Assembly (NCBI RefSeq): GCF_016920785.2
Contig: NW_024609884.1
Coordinates: 30,052,080 to 30,116,079, forward strand
Source of the DNA: Ixodes scapularis
Lineage: Eukaryota; Arthropoda; Arachnida; Ixodida; Ixodidae
Direction: 5' to 3'
Length of the DNA stretch: 64,000 nucleotides
Position numbers and translations under genes: made by a program. Below the pieces are notes generated by a model. The model did no database searches. It saw only the letters and a list, made by a program, of their open reading frames with translations, and had not been told where the DNA came from. Positions 28,401 through 34,627 of the stretch are shown one piece after another (positions within the stretch are counted from its first letter, which is position 1; each line of letters opens with the position of its first letter).

Positions 28401-30550
28401 CGTCAGACGATTGAGTCAGTAGCATGACCACTCAAGGGATAAAAGCAAGCGCTTTGCAGCGGCAGAACGACGACGGCTCGAAAAGACGCAGCCTACGAGG
28501 AAAGCGCGGCCACCCGCGGCGGGGTCCCCCAGCCGGTCCTTTTGTGGCGCCGGCTGTTGGGCTTCCTCCTCTCTCCCCTTTCCCTCTGCTTCGGAGAGGC
28601 GTGGCTTCGGCGCTCCTTTGAAGGCGCTTTTCCGGTTAATCCGCGCAGAAAATGACCAAACGAATACGATATTCGTGATGGGTGAGGTCTCGTTAGCTAG
28701 GTTCAGGTGTTTTTTCTCATATTTAAAACCGCTTCAGCTTCCCTTTAATAGGCGACGCTAGAGCTCAATGGGGTCAGCCACCTTACAAGTATCTGAGAAG
28801 TATCTGAGCATAATAACAGATGCCAGATGTCACCCGTTTACTTGCGTGCGTGATGTCATTATGGCATCGCTGTTGGAGCGATATCTAACACTCTAGATCC
28901 GTCCATCAAGTCCGGTCCTAATCGCCGTCTTCCGCAGACAAAATTTTCTGTATATAGTTCTCACATGACGTCCCTTCCTCTACTCCTGCCCGCCGGCCGC
29001 CATTGCCAGGAACTGAGAACCAGACGCAAACGCTGCTGCCACCGCATGTGCATCGCTTGATTGCTACTTCGCTACAGAATCTGTATTGCCCGTACAGTCA
29101 ATGGCGAAGGCCATTAGCTGCGAGTTCTTCCCTTCCTATTTCGAAGAGCTTATGGGTCCCAGACAGGCTCGGTACGAGTCTAAAGTGATGATGTGTGACG
29201 GCGTCGATCAGTACACGCTACACATCGGCGCGGACACCACTTCAGATGCAGACGTGCAGCCAGCCACGACGCATGTGGACATAATTAACTACCTGGTTTT
29301 GTCAACGAACTATGTGCCGCTGCAACAGATGAAGGCCTCCAAGGCCCTGGATGCCTATAACTATTTCACGAGTGGATGGGTGAAGAGCCTGACAGCGATG
29401 GGTCTCCCATCGAAGCGTATTGTTGTGCTGAGCGAGGCGAGCTGACAGGCAATAAAACAAGCCACAGGAGAGCTGAAGAGCCAAAGGTTTGCCAGCAAAC
29501 GAAGAGATGTGCCCGTACTTGCCGCATTAGAATTCACAGCATCTTAGCTGGGTGAACTCGGCGCCACCACCGCAAAACCATAGACACGCTCCAAACACTA
29601 CACTATTACAGAAACGCCGCGAGAAAGGTAAAAGCACACCCCTGCAGTGTGACGCTACCAGACACCAAACACTGCCTCGGCCGATATGGCAATGCGCACA
29701 GGGTAAAAACCAGAAGCATCCAGCAATCCAACTACAGTAGAGTAATATATTTCTTACCTGGAAATACGTGACGACCGCAGACACGGACACTTCCAACGTA
29801 TACAAGCAAGCCAGAGGCTTCGGCGTTTCTCGGATAGCAGTTTGATACGCTCACACCGTCGCATCATCTCCTTTGTTAAACGGTGCAGCTCTACATTAAG
29901 CTATGTGTTACTCTGCTGTGCAGAGGACTTGCGTCTGCTTCGGCAGCTGAACATCGCACACATCGGCATGATTGCACCACTGCGACCGCGACCACACACC
30001 AGAAGCAAGTAACGTGCACTGTGTGCGCTGCAAATGCCGTAGCGAAGCAGACAACGCAGCAGCGGCCAACATAGCCGGCGCCGATCCCGAAACTATGTCA
30101 GTGCCTGGTATGGTGCTGACATATCCTATAAACTGGGAAACCAAAAGTATCCTTTTTATGCTAGTAAACTTACCCGGACAATCAAAAGAATTAATGTGGC
30201 TAGCATAATAAAGGACAAGGATTTCAAATGCATGTACACAACTGCTCAGATAAGCCGAGCTTGTCTCTGTCAAATAGGCTCCTGCAAAAGACCATAGCTT
30301 CATGTGCCTGCATGCCCGAGAAATCACTCCTACGAGAACATCTTAAAAAACAAGGCAATACTGTACTCTTCTACATATAAACAAGGAACGCCGGAATTCA
30401 CCAGTCACGCCATGTTGCTCACATGCTCTGATGCTGATCTTGTGGCTGTGTGTTGCGGAATAGCGAATCAAGAAGGTTCTCTCCACCAGCATCACTGGTC
30501 GCCTCGACCTGGCCGCTGGCACTGGCTTCCATGTTTCCGTTGGTTGTCAT
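1348..30550 (-). CDS. EDC4: EDC4, enhancer of mRNA-decapping protein 4 (5' ten coding exons; gene continues off the left edge)
   Basis: EDC4 (Ge-1/Hedls) is the cytoplasmic P-body scaffold that couples the decapping enzyme DCP2 to DCP1. Ten coding exons give 394 codons with every splice phase closing: 30550-30423, 16642-16540, 16460-16355, 12316-12124, 10485-10329, 9676-9572, 7795-7686, 4985-4902, 4724-4629 and 1447-1348. The translation follows the vertebrate N-terminal WD40 region as I remember it. Landmarks are YLAYAIRAA, ERTLVKGLRG, YRRVVWC, AEVWNVG, AFSPDGTALATASSDG, QFWRFALTGAEHNTELKLW and YLVLSDIHRK. The serine-rich linker and the C-terminal helical self-association domain of the family are not in the window. 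Intron 1 is 13.8 kb and the introns are full of transposable elements. The start is the first ATG of an exon that splices in frame to the conserved part. Confidence 0.93.
1523..4562. mobile_element. TIR element with CAGGGCCCG ends, carrying a nested element
   Basis: The left end CAGGGCCCGTTTGCTCGAAG at 1523 is repeated inverted at the right end (...CTTCGAGCAAACGGGCCCTG, to 4562). Inverted similarity extends into GTTAAC-rich sequence for about 30 bp. No target duplication is evident. Most of the right side is filled by the TTAA element 2644-4515. It sits in the EDC4 intron between exons 9 and 10. No transposase was recognised. Confidence 0.75.
2644..4515. mobile_element. 1.87-kb TIR element, TTAAAGGGGCACTCA ends (nested)
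   Basis: TTAAAGGGGCACTCAAGTGG at the left is mirrored at the right by CCACATGAGTGCCCCTTTAA. Both ends carry TTAA, the likely target site. Inside is an 83-codon plus-strand ORF (2939-3190, starting MAEFSTLEDLTPLEVKIL) that I do not recognise and that is probably not functional. Confidence 0.8.
4629..4724 (-). CDS. EDC4: EDC4 coding exon 9
   Basis: Acceptor GTGCAG|CACTC, donor ATTAG|GTGAGC. It encodes TQFWRFALTGAEHNTELKLW then SCMTWACLQTI, nearly colinear with the vertebrate FWRFLITGADQNRELKMW segment. Confidence 0.93.
   Translation of the reverse strand, partial: HSVLEVCFDRSRAQHGAKVMELYDVGLPADH
4902..4985 (-). CDS. EDC4: EDC4 coding exon 8
   Basis: Acceptor TGGCAG|ATGTC, donor CCGGA|GTAAGT. 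It encodes CLHRWVPHKKKPISCLFFLD, matching CLHEWKPHDGRPLSCLLFCD of vertebrate EDC4. Confidence 0.92.
5886..6060 (+). repeat. Repeat end CAGGGATGGGC with AAATAC-rich interior
   Basis: CAGGGATGGGCAAAATAC is followed by many AAATAC/AAATACA variants. Such CAG-start termini are typical of hAT elements. No matching opposite end was found. Confidence 0.45.
6655..6828 (+). pseudogene. Pogo/Tigger-type transposase N-terminal fragment (CENP-B-like HTH)
   Basis: The frame encodes 57 residues with FRVAFKKAIAYAEIHKNLAV then REFGVWEKSVSYWRGQR, the layout of the pogo/CENP-B N-terminal helix-turn-helix (variants of FKLKVV.YA...N...AR.FGV.E..VR.WR). It stops at 6826. One frame over, the DNA continues FRGRTAVYPELE, the pogo FRGPKTG.FPELE signature, so a frameshift has broken the gene. 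The catalytic DDE domain is absent. It lies inside the hAT-type element. Confidence 0.72.
7686..7795 (-). CDS. EDC4: EDC4 coding exon 7
   Basis: Acceptor TGTTTAG|CCCATT, donor CCCAA|GTAAGT. It encodes a clear WD40 blade, ITDVAFSPDGTALATASSDG, followed by EVGFFQVY. It corresponds to LSPDGTVLATASHDGYVKFW in vertebrates. Confidence 0.93.
9572..9676 (-). CDS. EDC4: EDC4 coding exon 6
   Basis: Acceptor TTACTAG|GCCGAG, donor ACTATG|GTAAGT. These 35 codons start AEVWNVGTVVREYG, the counterpart of RAEVWDLDML in the vertebrate WD40 domain. Confidence 0.9.
10329..10485 (-). CDS. EDC4: EDC4 coding exon 5
   Basis: Acceptor CTGCTAG|TCCG after a pyrimidine tract, donor GAAGAG|GTGATG. It encodes PTLLLQVERPVNEKPSEYRR, then VVWCSYVPDGG and an acidic loop ending NLEE. 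It matches the segment around RRIIWCPFIPEES in vertebrate EDC4. Confidence 0.9.
11002..11426. mobile_element. 425-bp TTAA foldback element, copy 1
   Basis: Ends TTAAAGAAATGGTGAACC and GGTTCAGCATCCTTTTAA are inverted, followed inward by GAAATTTGGATTT / AAAATTTCG. Same length and family as 13989-14413 but opposite orientation. In the EDC4 intron after exon 4. Confidence 0.85.
11685..11853. repeat. Short inverted-repeat element
   Basis: GTTGCAGGTTAGGATAAGCA at the left and TGCTATTCTAAACCTGCAAC at the right form imperfect arms of about 28 bp around 110 bp. Confidence 0.55.
11867..12066. mobile_element. 200-bp foldback element with near-perfect 56-bp arms
   Basis: Arms 11867-11922 (CAGGGGGGCTATGTTGCA...) and 12011-12066 (...TGCAACATAGCCCCCCTG) differ at about one base. 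The inner arm is GACTCCCAGGAGACTAGGGA. The element ends 58 nt from the EDC4 exon 4 donor. High arm identity suggests a young copy. Confidence 0.82.
12124..12316 (-). CDS. EDC4: EDC4 coding exon 4
   Basis: Acceptor CTGCAG|CGGCC. It encodes AATSPSGAVRVLNHKTGERT, then LVKGLRGLVQDMGFAW and LLAIVDEYGTLYVYE. The donor is placed at CTCAC|GTATCC because only this donor is in phase with exon 5, and the joined protein then aligns without gaps to the vertebrate sequence. At 193 nt, skipping this exon would shift the frame. Confidence 0.88.
12510..13522. mobile_element. 1.0-kb TIR element, TTAAAGGGGC ends
   Basis: Left TTAAAGGGGCTCTGCAA and right TTGCACGGCCCCTTTAA are inverted, with TTAA at both ends. 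Similarity drops quickly inward. In the EDC4 intron between exons 3 and 4. Confidence 0.6.
13989..14413. mobile_element. 425-bp TTAA foldback element, copy 2
   Basis: Ends TTAAAGGGATGCTGAACC and GGTTCACCATTCCTTTAA. Its reverse complement tracks copy 1 closely through AATGCAGG, TGTAGGCGGGACGC, GGCGATATCT and GGCCGTATTTTTGG. In the EDC4 intron before exon 4. Confidence 0.85.
14537..15093. mobile_element. 557-bp TIR element, TTAA(G/A)CCAGAGCCGTATAT ends
   Basis: Left TTAAGCCAGAGCCGTATATT and right ATATACGGCTCTGGTTTAA, extended inward by GGGAGAGTTTGG / CCAAACTCTCCC, form TIRs of about 32 bp. The interior is purine-rich on the left. TTAA flanks both ends. Confidence 0.82.
15121..15189 (+). repeat. 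G-rich purine tract
   Basis: Long G runs flank a (GAG)n-like core. Low complexity; likely prone to G-quadruplex or assembly error. Confidence 0.9.
16355..16460 (-). CDS. EDC4: EDC4 coding exon 3
   Basis: Acceptor CAAGCAG|GTAAAG, donor CGAG|GTGAGT. It encodes VKIKNIVDYGWELKYNLG and then TYLAYAIR, the start of the WD40 domain. The vertebrate counterpart starts VKIQPVAKYDWEQKYYYG. Confidence 0.92.
16540..16642 (-). CDS. EDC4: EDC4 coding exon 2
   Basis: Acceptor TTTGCAG|ACATC, donor AGG|GTCAGT. It encodes HLSENEEDVSVDVFGQEVHV and a serine-rich end, matching the acidic stretch before the WD40 domain of vertebrate EDC4. Confidence 0.88.
18302..18860. mobile_element. Decayed relative of the tandem-repeat TIR element at 59977-60907
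   Basis: The left end CCTGAAAGAATGCCCACCC and right segment TCTCGGGGGCGGGCGTTC mirror the ends of the 60-kb element. The interior carries its repeat unit (TGTCACGGGAACTGATACTG, ACCGATACCGCAGATCA). The right end runs into a CCCGC tract. Confidence 0.6.
18878..18960 (+). repeat. (CCCG)n GC-rich tract
   Basis: About 80 bp of CCCG/CCCCG repeats, a stark local GC peak in AT-rich intron. Confidence 0.92.
19560..19655 (+). repeat. Dispersed repeat, copy A
   Basis: CTTGCCCCAACTTGGCTCCC through ATTATCTTCCCTGCAGAAAA and GCCGGCCTTTAA recurs inverted at 50111-50202 with few differences. Class unknown. Confidence 0.65.
20833..21632. mobile_element. Solo LTR (800 bp) with 5-bp target duplication
   Basis: It begins TGTCACGG and ends CATGACA, so TGTCA...TGACA are inverted terminal bases. 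It is flanked by identical 5-mers CAAGC (20828-20832 and 21633-21637). A TATA-like TATTATATAAAG lies about 60 bp in. This is what recombination between the two LTRs of an LTR retrotransposon leaves. It lies in EDC4 intron 1. Confidence 0.78.
22655..22948. mobile_element. hAT-type MITE (294 bp) with 8-bp target duplication
   Basis: It begins CAGAGGCTCTCAACCACTG and ends CATTTGAGAACCACTG, the CAG..TCTCAA terminus common to hAT elements. Flanking 8-mers TACTAAAC (22647-22654) and TAATAAAC (22949-22956) match at 7 of 8. Subterminal GCGGACCCCT motifs are also inverted. Confidence 0.88.
23086..23888. mobile_element. 0.8-kb TIR element, TAAAGGAGCTGTGCAAC ends
   Basis: Left TAAAGGAGCTGTGCAACGAT and right TTGTTGTACAGCTCCTCTA are inverted. 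The interior resembles the reverse complement of 24681-25279 (TGCGATTCTGC.., GGCAAAAA, CTGCAGCCGC, GGCGGC), so both belong to one family. Confidence 0.72.
24342..25998 (+). pseudogene. CR1/Jockey-type non-LTR retrotransposon fragment (reverse transcriptase 3' part)
   Basis: The 5'-truncated frame reads SGVLQGSELGPLLFWVFVND and FADDCIL, the RT motifs around the catalytic FADD box. After an interruption it continues RRVEEYKYLGLVFNTKLNW, SFVRPVLDYASSLWHP and IQKLAARLI, the standard C-terminal end of such RTs. A stop codon follows FADDCIL (24534-24536). The 3' end carries an (AAAT)n tail at about 25978-25996. The insertion 24681-25279 splits the ORF. Confidence 0.9.
24681..25279. mobile_element. 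0.6-kb TTAA TIR element nested in the retrotransposon ORF
   Basis: Ends TTAAAGGGGCAGTGCAAC and GTTGCACTGCCCCTTTAA are inverted. Removing the element and one TTAA (or TA) copy makes the RT frame continuous across the site (PIHF then NYVLEG). It is a relative of 23086-23888 in opposite orientation. Confidence 0.88.
26439..28748. mobile_element. 2.3-kb TIR element, TTAAAGGGAAGCTGAAG ends
   Basis: Left TTAAAGGGAAGCTGAAGAGC and right CGCTTCAGCTTCCCTTTAA are inverted, with TTAA at each end. The middle (about 26950-28000) differs in texture from the GC-rich flanks and may be a nested insertion. No transposase was recognised. Confidence 0.7.
29101..29445 (+). pseudogene. Probable ISL2EU-type transposon ORF fragment
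   Basis: The ORF MAKAISCEFFPSYFEE... contains HVDIINYLVLSTNYVPLQQM then KALDAYNYFTSGWVKSL. This resembles the conserved YLV..T..YT.EQMKAYKSLEAYN.F.SGWV block in proteins of YqaJ-nuclease (ISL2EU/IS4EU) transposons, from memory. Nuclease motifs are absent, so it would be a fragment. AATAAA follows the stop by 6 nt. Confidence 0.45.
30423..30550 (-). CDS. EDC4: EDC4 coding exon 1
   Basis: Exon 1 encodes MTTNGNMEAS onward, 42 codons plus two bases, ending ...QDQHQS at a strong donor (AT|GTGAGC). Joined to exon 2 it reads QSIHLSENEED, which resembles the vertebrate QVICLSGDD segment. N-termini of this family are poorly conserved, so the call rests on the phase-correct join, the donor and the fit at the junction. 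Confidence 0.75.
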
Positions 30551-31051
30551 CTCCGCGTCGCTAGCCGCTGTCCAAGAGAAGCGAGAGATGGTGTTCGGTT
30601 ATGCTGCTCAAATCGACCGACAACTTGCGATCGGCGTGACTTTATACAGTTTCGAACTTCAATTTTCGCCGCAACTGCGTTATGCGGATCGAGTGTTTAG
30701 TGACGACACAGCAAACACATAACCGATTTTGAGTGACCTCGCTTGCTCGAGAAGACAGCGAACTTTAGATCAACGATAAGAAGTAAACAGCAATCGCCGG
30801 GTACGCAAGGACTACACCGTGGCCCGAACATTTGAAACTCCTTTTGTTTGCCCGCACGTGAACATCTGAGGAACGCAGATCGCCGCCGAGCTTTCGTTGC
30901 CAGATTCAGAAAACATCGCCACCAACAAACGATGAACGAAATAATAGAGGATCCTAAGAATAAGCTAGTTATTGCAAATCCCATCCGCCTGTTTTGATAG
31001 CGCGTTTTCTTTTTTTTCTTTCCCCCCCCCCCCCCCTAGAGGAATCTGAAA

Positions 31052-31390
31052 TTAGTTGTCAGAAGACTTAGGCTTAAGAGGAATTATTTCCAACTCACTA
31101 GGAGGTTCGTAAGCCTTTCCGACACGAAGAATGTGCTTGAGCAATCTCGTAGCCTCATTCGCATCGATAGAACCGTCGTGGCTGTTCATTTTTAAACGCA
31201 AACAGTCTTTTGTAGGCGTCGTGACACAAGCCACAGACGCAGCGTTCAAGCAAAACTACACGGCGTTTGCTTGCGGTCCCAACAATCACGTAGGCGCGAC
31301 ACAATCTAAACATTTCATACTGCACAGGATGGCAACGGCACTACAAGTCGGTAGATTTGTTTTACCATTTACAGTGTAATTACGTTTGTA
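31052..31390 (-). other. Unassigned open frame between EDC4 and SNRK
   Basis: A minus-strand frame stays open for about 110 codons and ends ATRLLKHILRVGKAYEPPSE ... KPKSSDN. It contains six cysteines (SMKCLDC, FCLNAAS, VACVTT, KDCLRL). I do not recognise it. It could be the last exon of a small gene, a transposon relic, or chance. Confidence 0.25.
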
Positions 31391-31404
31391 GATGGTTTTT
31401 GCTT

Positions 31405-31500
31405 GTTTGAGGAGAAGGAGTGAATTATATTTGACGGTAGCTTACACAGATGATGTTAGCCACTTGACCAAGGGACGGAAGTGCAAGAACTTTGCATGCA
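31405..31500 (+). repeat. Imperfect direct duplication upstream of SNRK, copy 1
   Basis: ATATTTGACGGTAGCTTACA, CAGATGATGTTAGCCACTT and TTTGCATGC recur in the same order at 31915-32010. Confidence 0.65.
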
Positions 31501-31914
31501 CGCTCACCACGCTCACCCTGACAGGCCTTCTGACCCTCCCCCACCCCCCAAACAAACTATGTTCAAAGAAAAAAAAAATATTATCAGACCGAAGAAAAGG
31601 GGTAATTTTATATGAACTCAAAAGAAACAATTAGAAGGAAACCCTCACGACTTGCATTACAAGTTAACATATTCGTTTCAGCGTTTACAGGGTTCACAGT
31701 AAAATCAGTAAAATCATAATGTGACACACAAAAAAAAAAAAAATAATAATAAGAAACTTTCGAATCGAAGGAAAAGACAACAGTAAGAGACAACCTAACA
31801 GTAGAGCGTCCCAAAATGATTAATGATTAAGATTAATTATCACCACCTCCCCTGCACATTCAGTTTTTATTAAAATCACTTCTCAACTTTTTATTATTTC
31901 TTTTTTTTCTAAAA

Positions 31915-32010
31915 AGGGGCGAGGAAGAAACGATTAATATTTGACGGCACTTACAGATGATGTTACCCACTTCACTAAGACCTAATGACCGAAAATGCAC
32001 TTCGCATGCC
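31915..32010 (+). repeat. Imperfect direct duplication upstream of SNRK, copy 2
   Basis: ATATTTGACGGCACTTACAG, ATGATGTTACCCACTT and TTCGCATGC mirror 31405-31500, about 510 bp apart. Confidence 0.65.
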
Positions 32011-32623
32011 CGCCCTTGCGCTGGTGGAATCCGTGGCACCAATGGAACCGCGAATTCCACCAACGAAGAGATGGTCTGCACCACATGCGGCCCATGTGTT
32101 CGCCTCACGCCGGCAAGAGAAATGTACTACGAGAAAGATCGCGGGGCTGAGATAACTAAGCCGACTGAGCGATAAGCCGAAGGACGGGAGAGGGGCTGGA
32201 AGAGCAAATAAAAGACTAGGTTTTCATTTGCGGTGGCGGCAGTGCTCGCCGTGCGTCGGCGGGTTCACGCACAGCTCCAGTGGAGCAAATCAGGTATTCG
32301 GTTTCCGGACGGCCCGCGAGCCCGCTGACGCGGAAGGTCTCGTCGTGCGTCGCGATGTGTGGTGCGCGTTTACGTCACTCGGTTTTGCTTTTCTTTTAAC
32401 CCTCAGTAACAGGCCTTGTTGCCACTTGGCGCACCGAAACTGTCGCAGCCGCCGGAGAAGGGGCCAGGCTGGCCAAGCGTGCGCGAAACGTGTGCGCAGT
32501 AGGCGCTGCTGCGTCTGTTGACTGCTGGTCGGTCCTGCGAGCGCTTACTGGGCCCAAGGGACGGGTTCGTGGGACGCGCTTTCTCCGGGCCAGGACGACT
32601 CCCGGCGGGGTTGGACCCGAAGG

Positions 32624-33032
32624 ATGAGCAAGCCGAAAAGCAACAACCACTACGACCCAAAGATAGCGGGACTCTACGATCTGGGCGATACTCTGGGCAG
32701 AGGCCATTTTGCGGTGGTGAAGCTCGCTCGGCATGTGTTCACGGGCGAGCAAGTGGCCGTCAAGGTGATCGACAAGACCAAGCTGGACGACGTGTCCCGG
32801 GCCCACCTGTTCCAGGAGGTGCGCTGCATGAAGCTGGTGCAGCACCCCAACGTGGTGCGCCTCTACGAGGTGATCGACACCCAGACCAAGCTGTACCTCA
32901 TCCTTGAGTACGGAGACGGCGGCGACATGTACGATTACATCATGAAGCACGACCACGGCGTCGACGAGCAGGCGGCTAGGAAGTACTTCCGACAGATTGT
33001 GCACGCCATCTGGTACTGCCACAAACTGCACG

Positions 33033-33063
<31 letters not shown>

Positions 33064-33218
33064 GGTCTTCTTCGAGAAACTCGAGATGGTCAAGCTGACC
33101 GACTTTGGCTTCAGCAACAAGTTCTGCCCGGGACAGAAACTCGAGACGTCGTGCGGTTCCTTGGCCTACTCGGCTCCGGAGATCCTGCTGGGCGATTCGT
33201 ACGATGCGCCCAAAGTCG
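32624..33218 (+). CDS. SNRK: SNRK exon 1 (N-lobe and catalytic loop)
   Basis: Starts ATGAGCAAGCCGAAAAGC. It encodes residues 1-198 from MSKPKSNNHYDPKIAGLYDL to GDSYDAPKV and ends at G|GTGAGC in phase 1. It carries the glycine loop, Lys47, HRD, DFG and the activation loop. Frame stays open past the donor for 130 codons, but that extension has no kinase similarity and is intron. Confidence 0.96.
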
Positions 33219-34588
33219 GTGAGCCGCTCCCGAACCTCGCGCTCCGGTCGCCATCGTTTCTGTCCGCCGCTTCCCCCGCCGGCCGCTCGCTGGGCCGCCG
33301 GTGGATGCACACCGAGCACGGCCGTACAATTCCAAGCGCGTCGAGGAAAAAGAAGACGGACGTGGGTTGCGCAATGCCCTTGGCTTTTGCCGAGGGCAGC
33401 GAGGAAAAGCGGCAAAAGGCCGGCAACTCTCCGCTCGGGAAAAGCTCGGAAAACGCGCTGCTCCCGCGAGCATTTTGGGGCGGACGGGGTAGCAGTGGTG
33501 GCCGATGGTTGCAGGCAGAGCTCGGGCAGTCCCCTGTCGAAGAAACGCGGCCACTACGCAGGTCTTTTCGTAGCGCTGACGCGATTACAGTGCACAACTC
33601 CAGATTTGAAGTTTAATCGGAGTAGGACGTCGGGTTTACCTCGCAGTGAAACGTTGGATCAGTTCCTTATTTGCCGCAAAGTTACAAAGATGCATAAAAA
33701 AAAAAAGGGGGGGGGAGGGGGGGGGGGGGGGCACATTTTTTGTCCCTTTCGAAATTCCTCTTGATGAGAATTGCAGCGCTGTCGATTCAGTTGCGTGTAG
33801 AGCTCGACACAGTAAACCCAAACATTATCGGTTTGCGCGGACGGTTGAAATGCTGCCGTCAAAACTACAGGTGTAGTGAAAAACGAGCCGTCTGTGGTAT
33901 AAATGATTTCTTTTTACGGCTGCCGAGTTCTGCAGAACAACGGTTGTTTTCTGTAATATACTTGCACTGTGCGTATGTGCGGCACCAACTTCCGTAGTTC
34001 GAGTAAAGCTCAAAGGTAAGGGAAGCTGATACGAAATCTGCTACTAGCTTCTCCTGGGATGCCTCGGACCCTTCTGGCGCCTAGCAGAGCTGTTTGTCGA
34101 CTGCTCAGCGTTCTTAGGAGCTTTGTTGGCAAGACCCACTTCAGTAGGAAAATTGGACCTAGTGTTAGCATTAGAAATAAACTATGAAGGAAAAAAAAAA
34201 AAAAAAAAAAAAAGCCAATGTTTTGGTTAGTTCATTTGTCGTGTTATGCATGAAGGGCCCATGTCACTAGTGTTATTACGCTCGTTGAATGATATTGTCA
34301 AACTCCCTCAGGAGCCAAGTTTATTATAAGATTGTGCTTAGCACCTAATAACTCCAATAATCAAACCCAAGCATATTTCGAGTGTTTTATATTTCCTTCC
34401 TATGCACATGTGCATGTTTGCTGTACTGTAATAGCATTTTATTTTCTTTCTTCATAACTTTCCAGGGAAGAGATTTGAAATGTGGCAAGTATTTGAAATT
34501 GGATCCCCTTTTTCAAGCTCGCTGGCTAAAACAATTTTGACTCCACATGGCAAGAACCTGCACGAGCACCTACTTGCATGTCTCCCCT

Positions 34589-34627
<39 letters not shown>

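Larger units (their letters stand above)
30551..32623. promoter_or_regulatory. Divergent intergenic region between EDC4 and SNRK start codons
   Basis: These 2.07 kb must hold the 5' UTRs and promoters of EDC4 (leftward) and SNRK (rightward). The 400 bp before the SNRK ATG are GC- and CpG-rich. I see no convincing TATA box placed for either gene, which fits CpG-type promoters. The stretch also carries a C-run at 31021-31037, an unassigned minus-strand ORF and a 90-bp imperfect direct duplication. Confidence 0.5.

Noticed and set aside
32396..33415. 339-codon minus-strand ORF
   Set aside because: It is the antisense shadow of SNRK exon 1 and the GC-rich promoter; no family similarity.
33219..33616. 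Extension of the SNRK exon 1 frame to a 330-residue protein
   Set aside because: Kinase similarity stops exactly at a GTGAGC donor and resumes at 38272, so the extension is intron.
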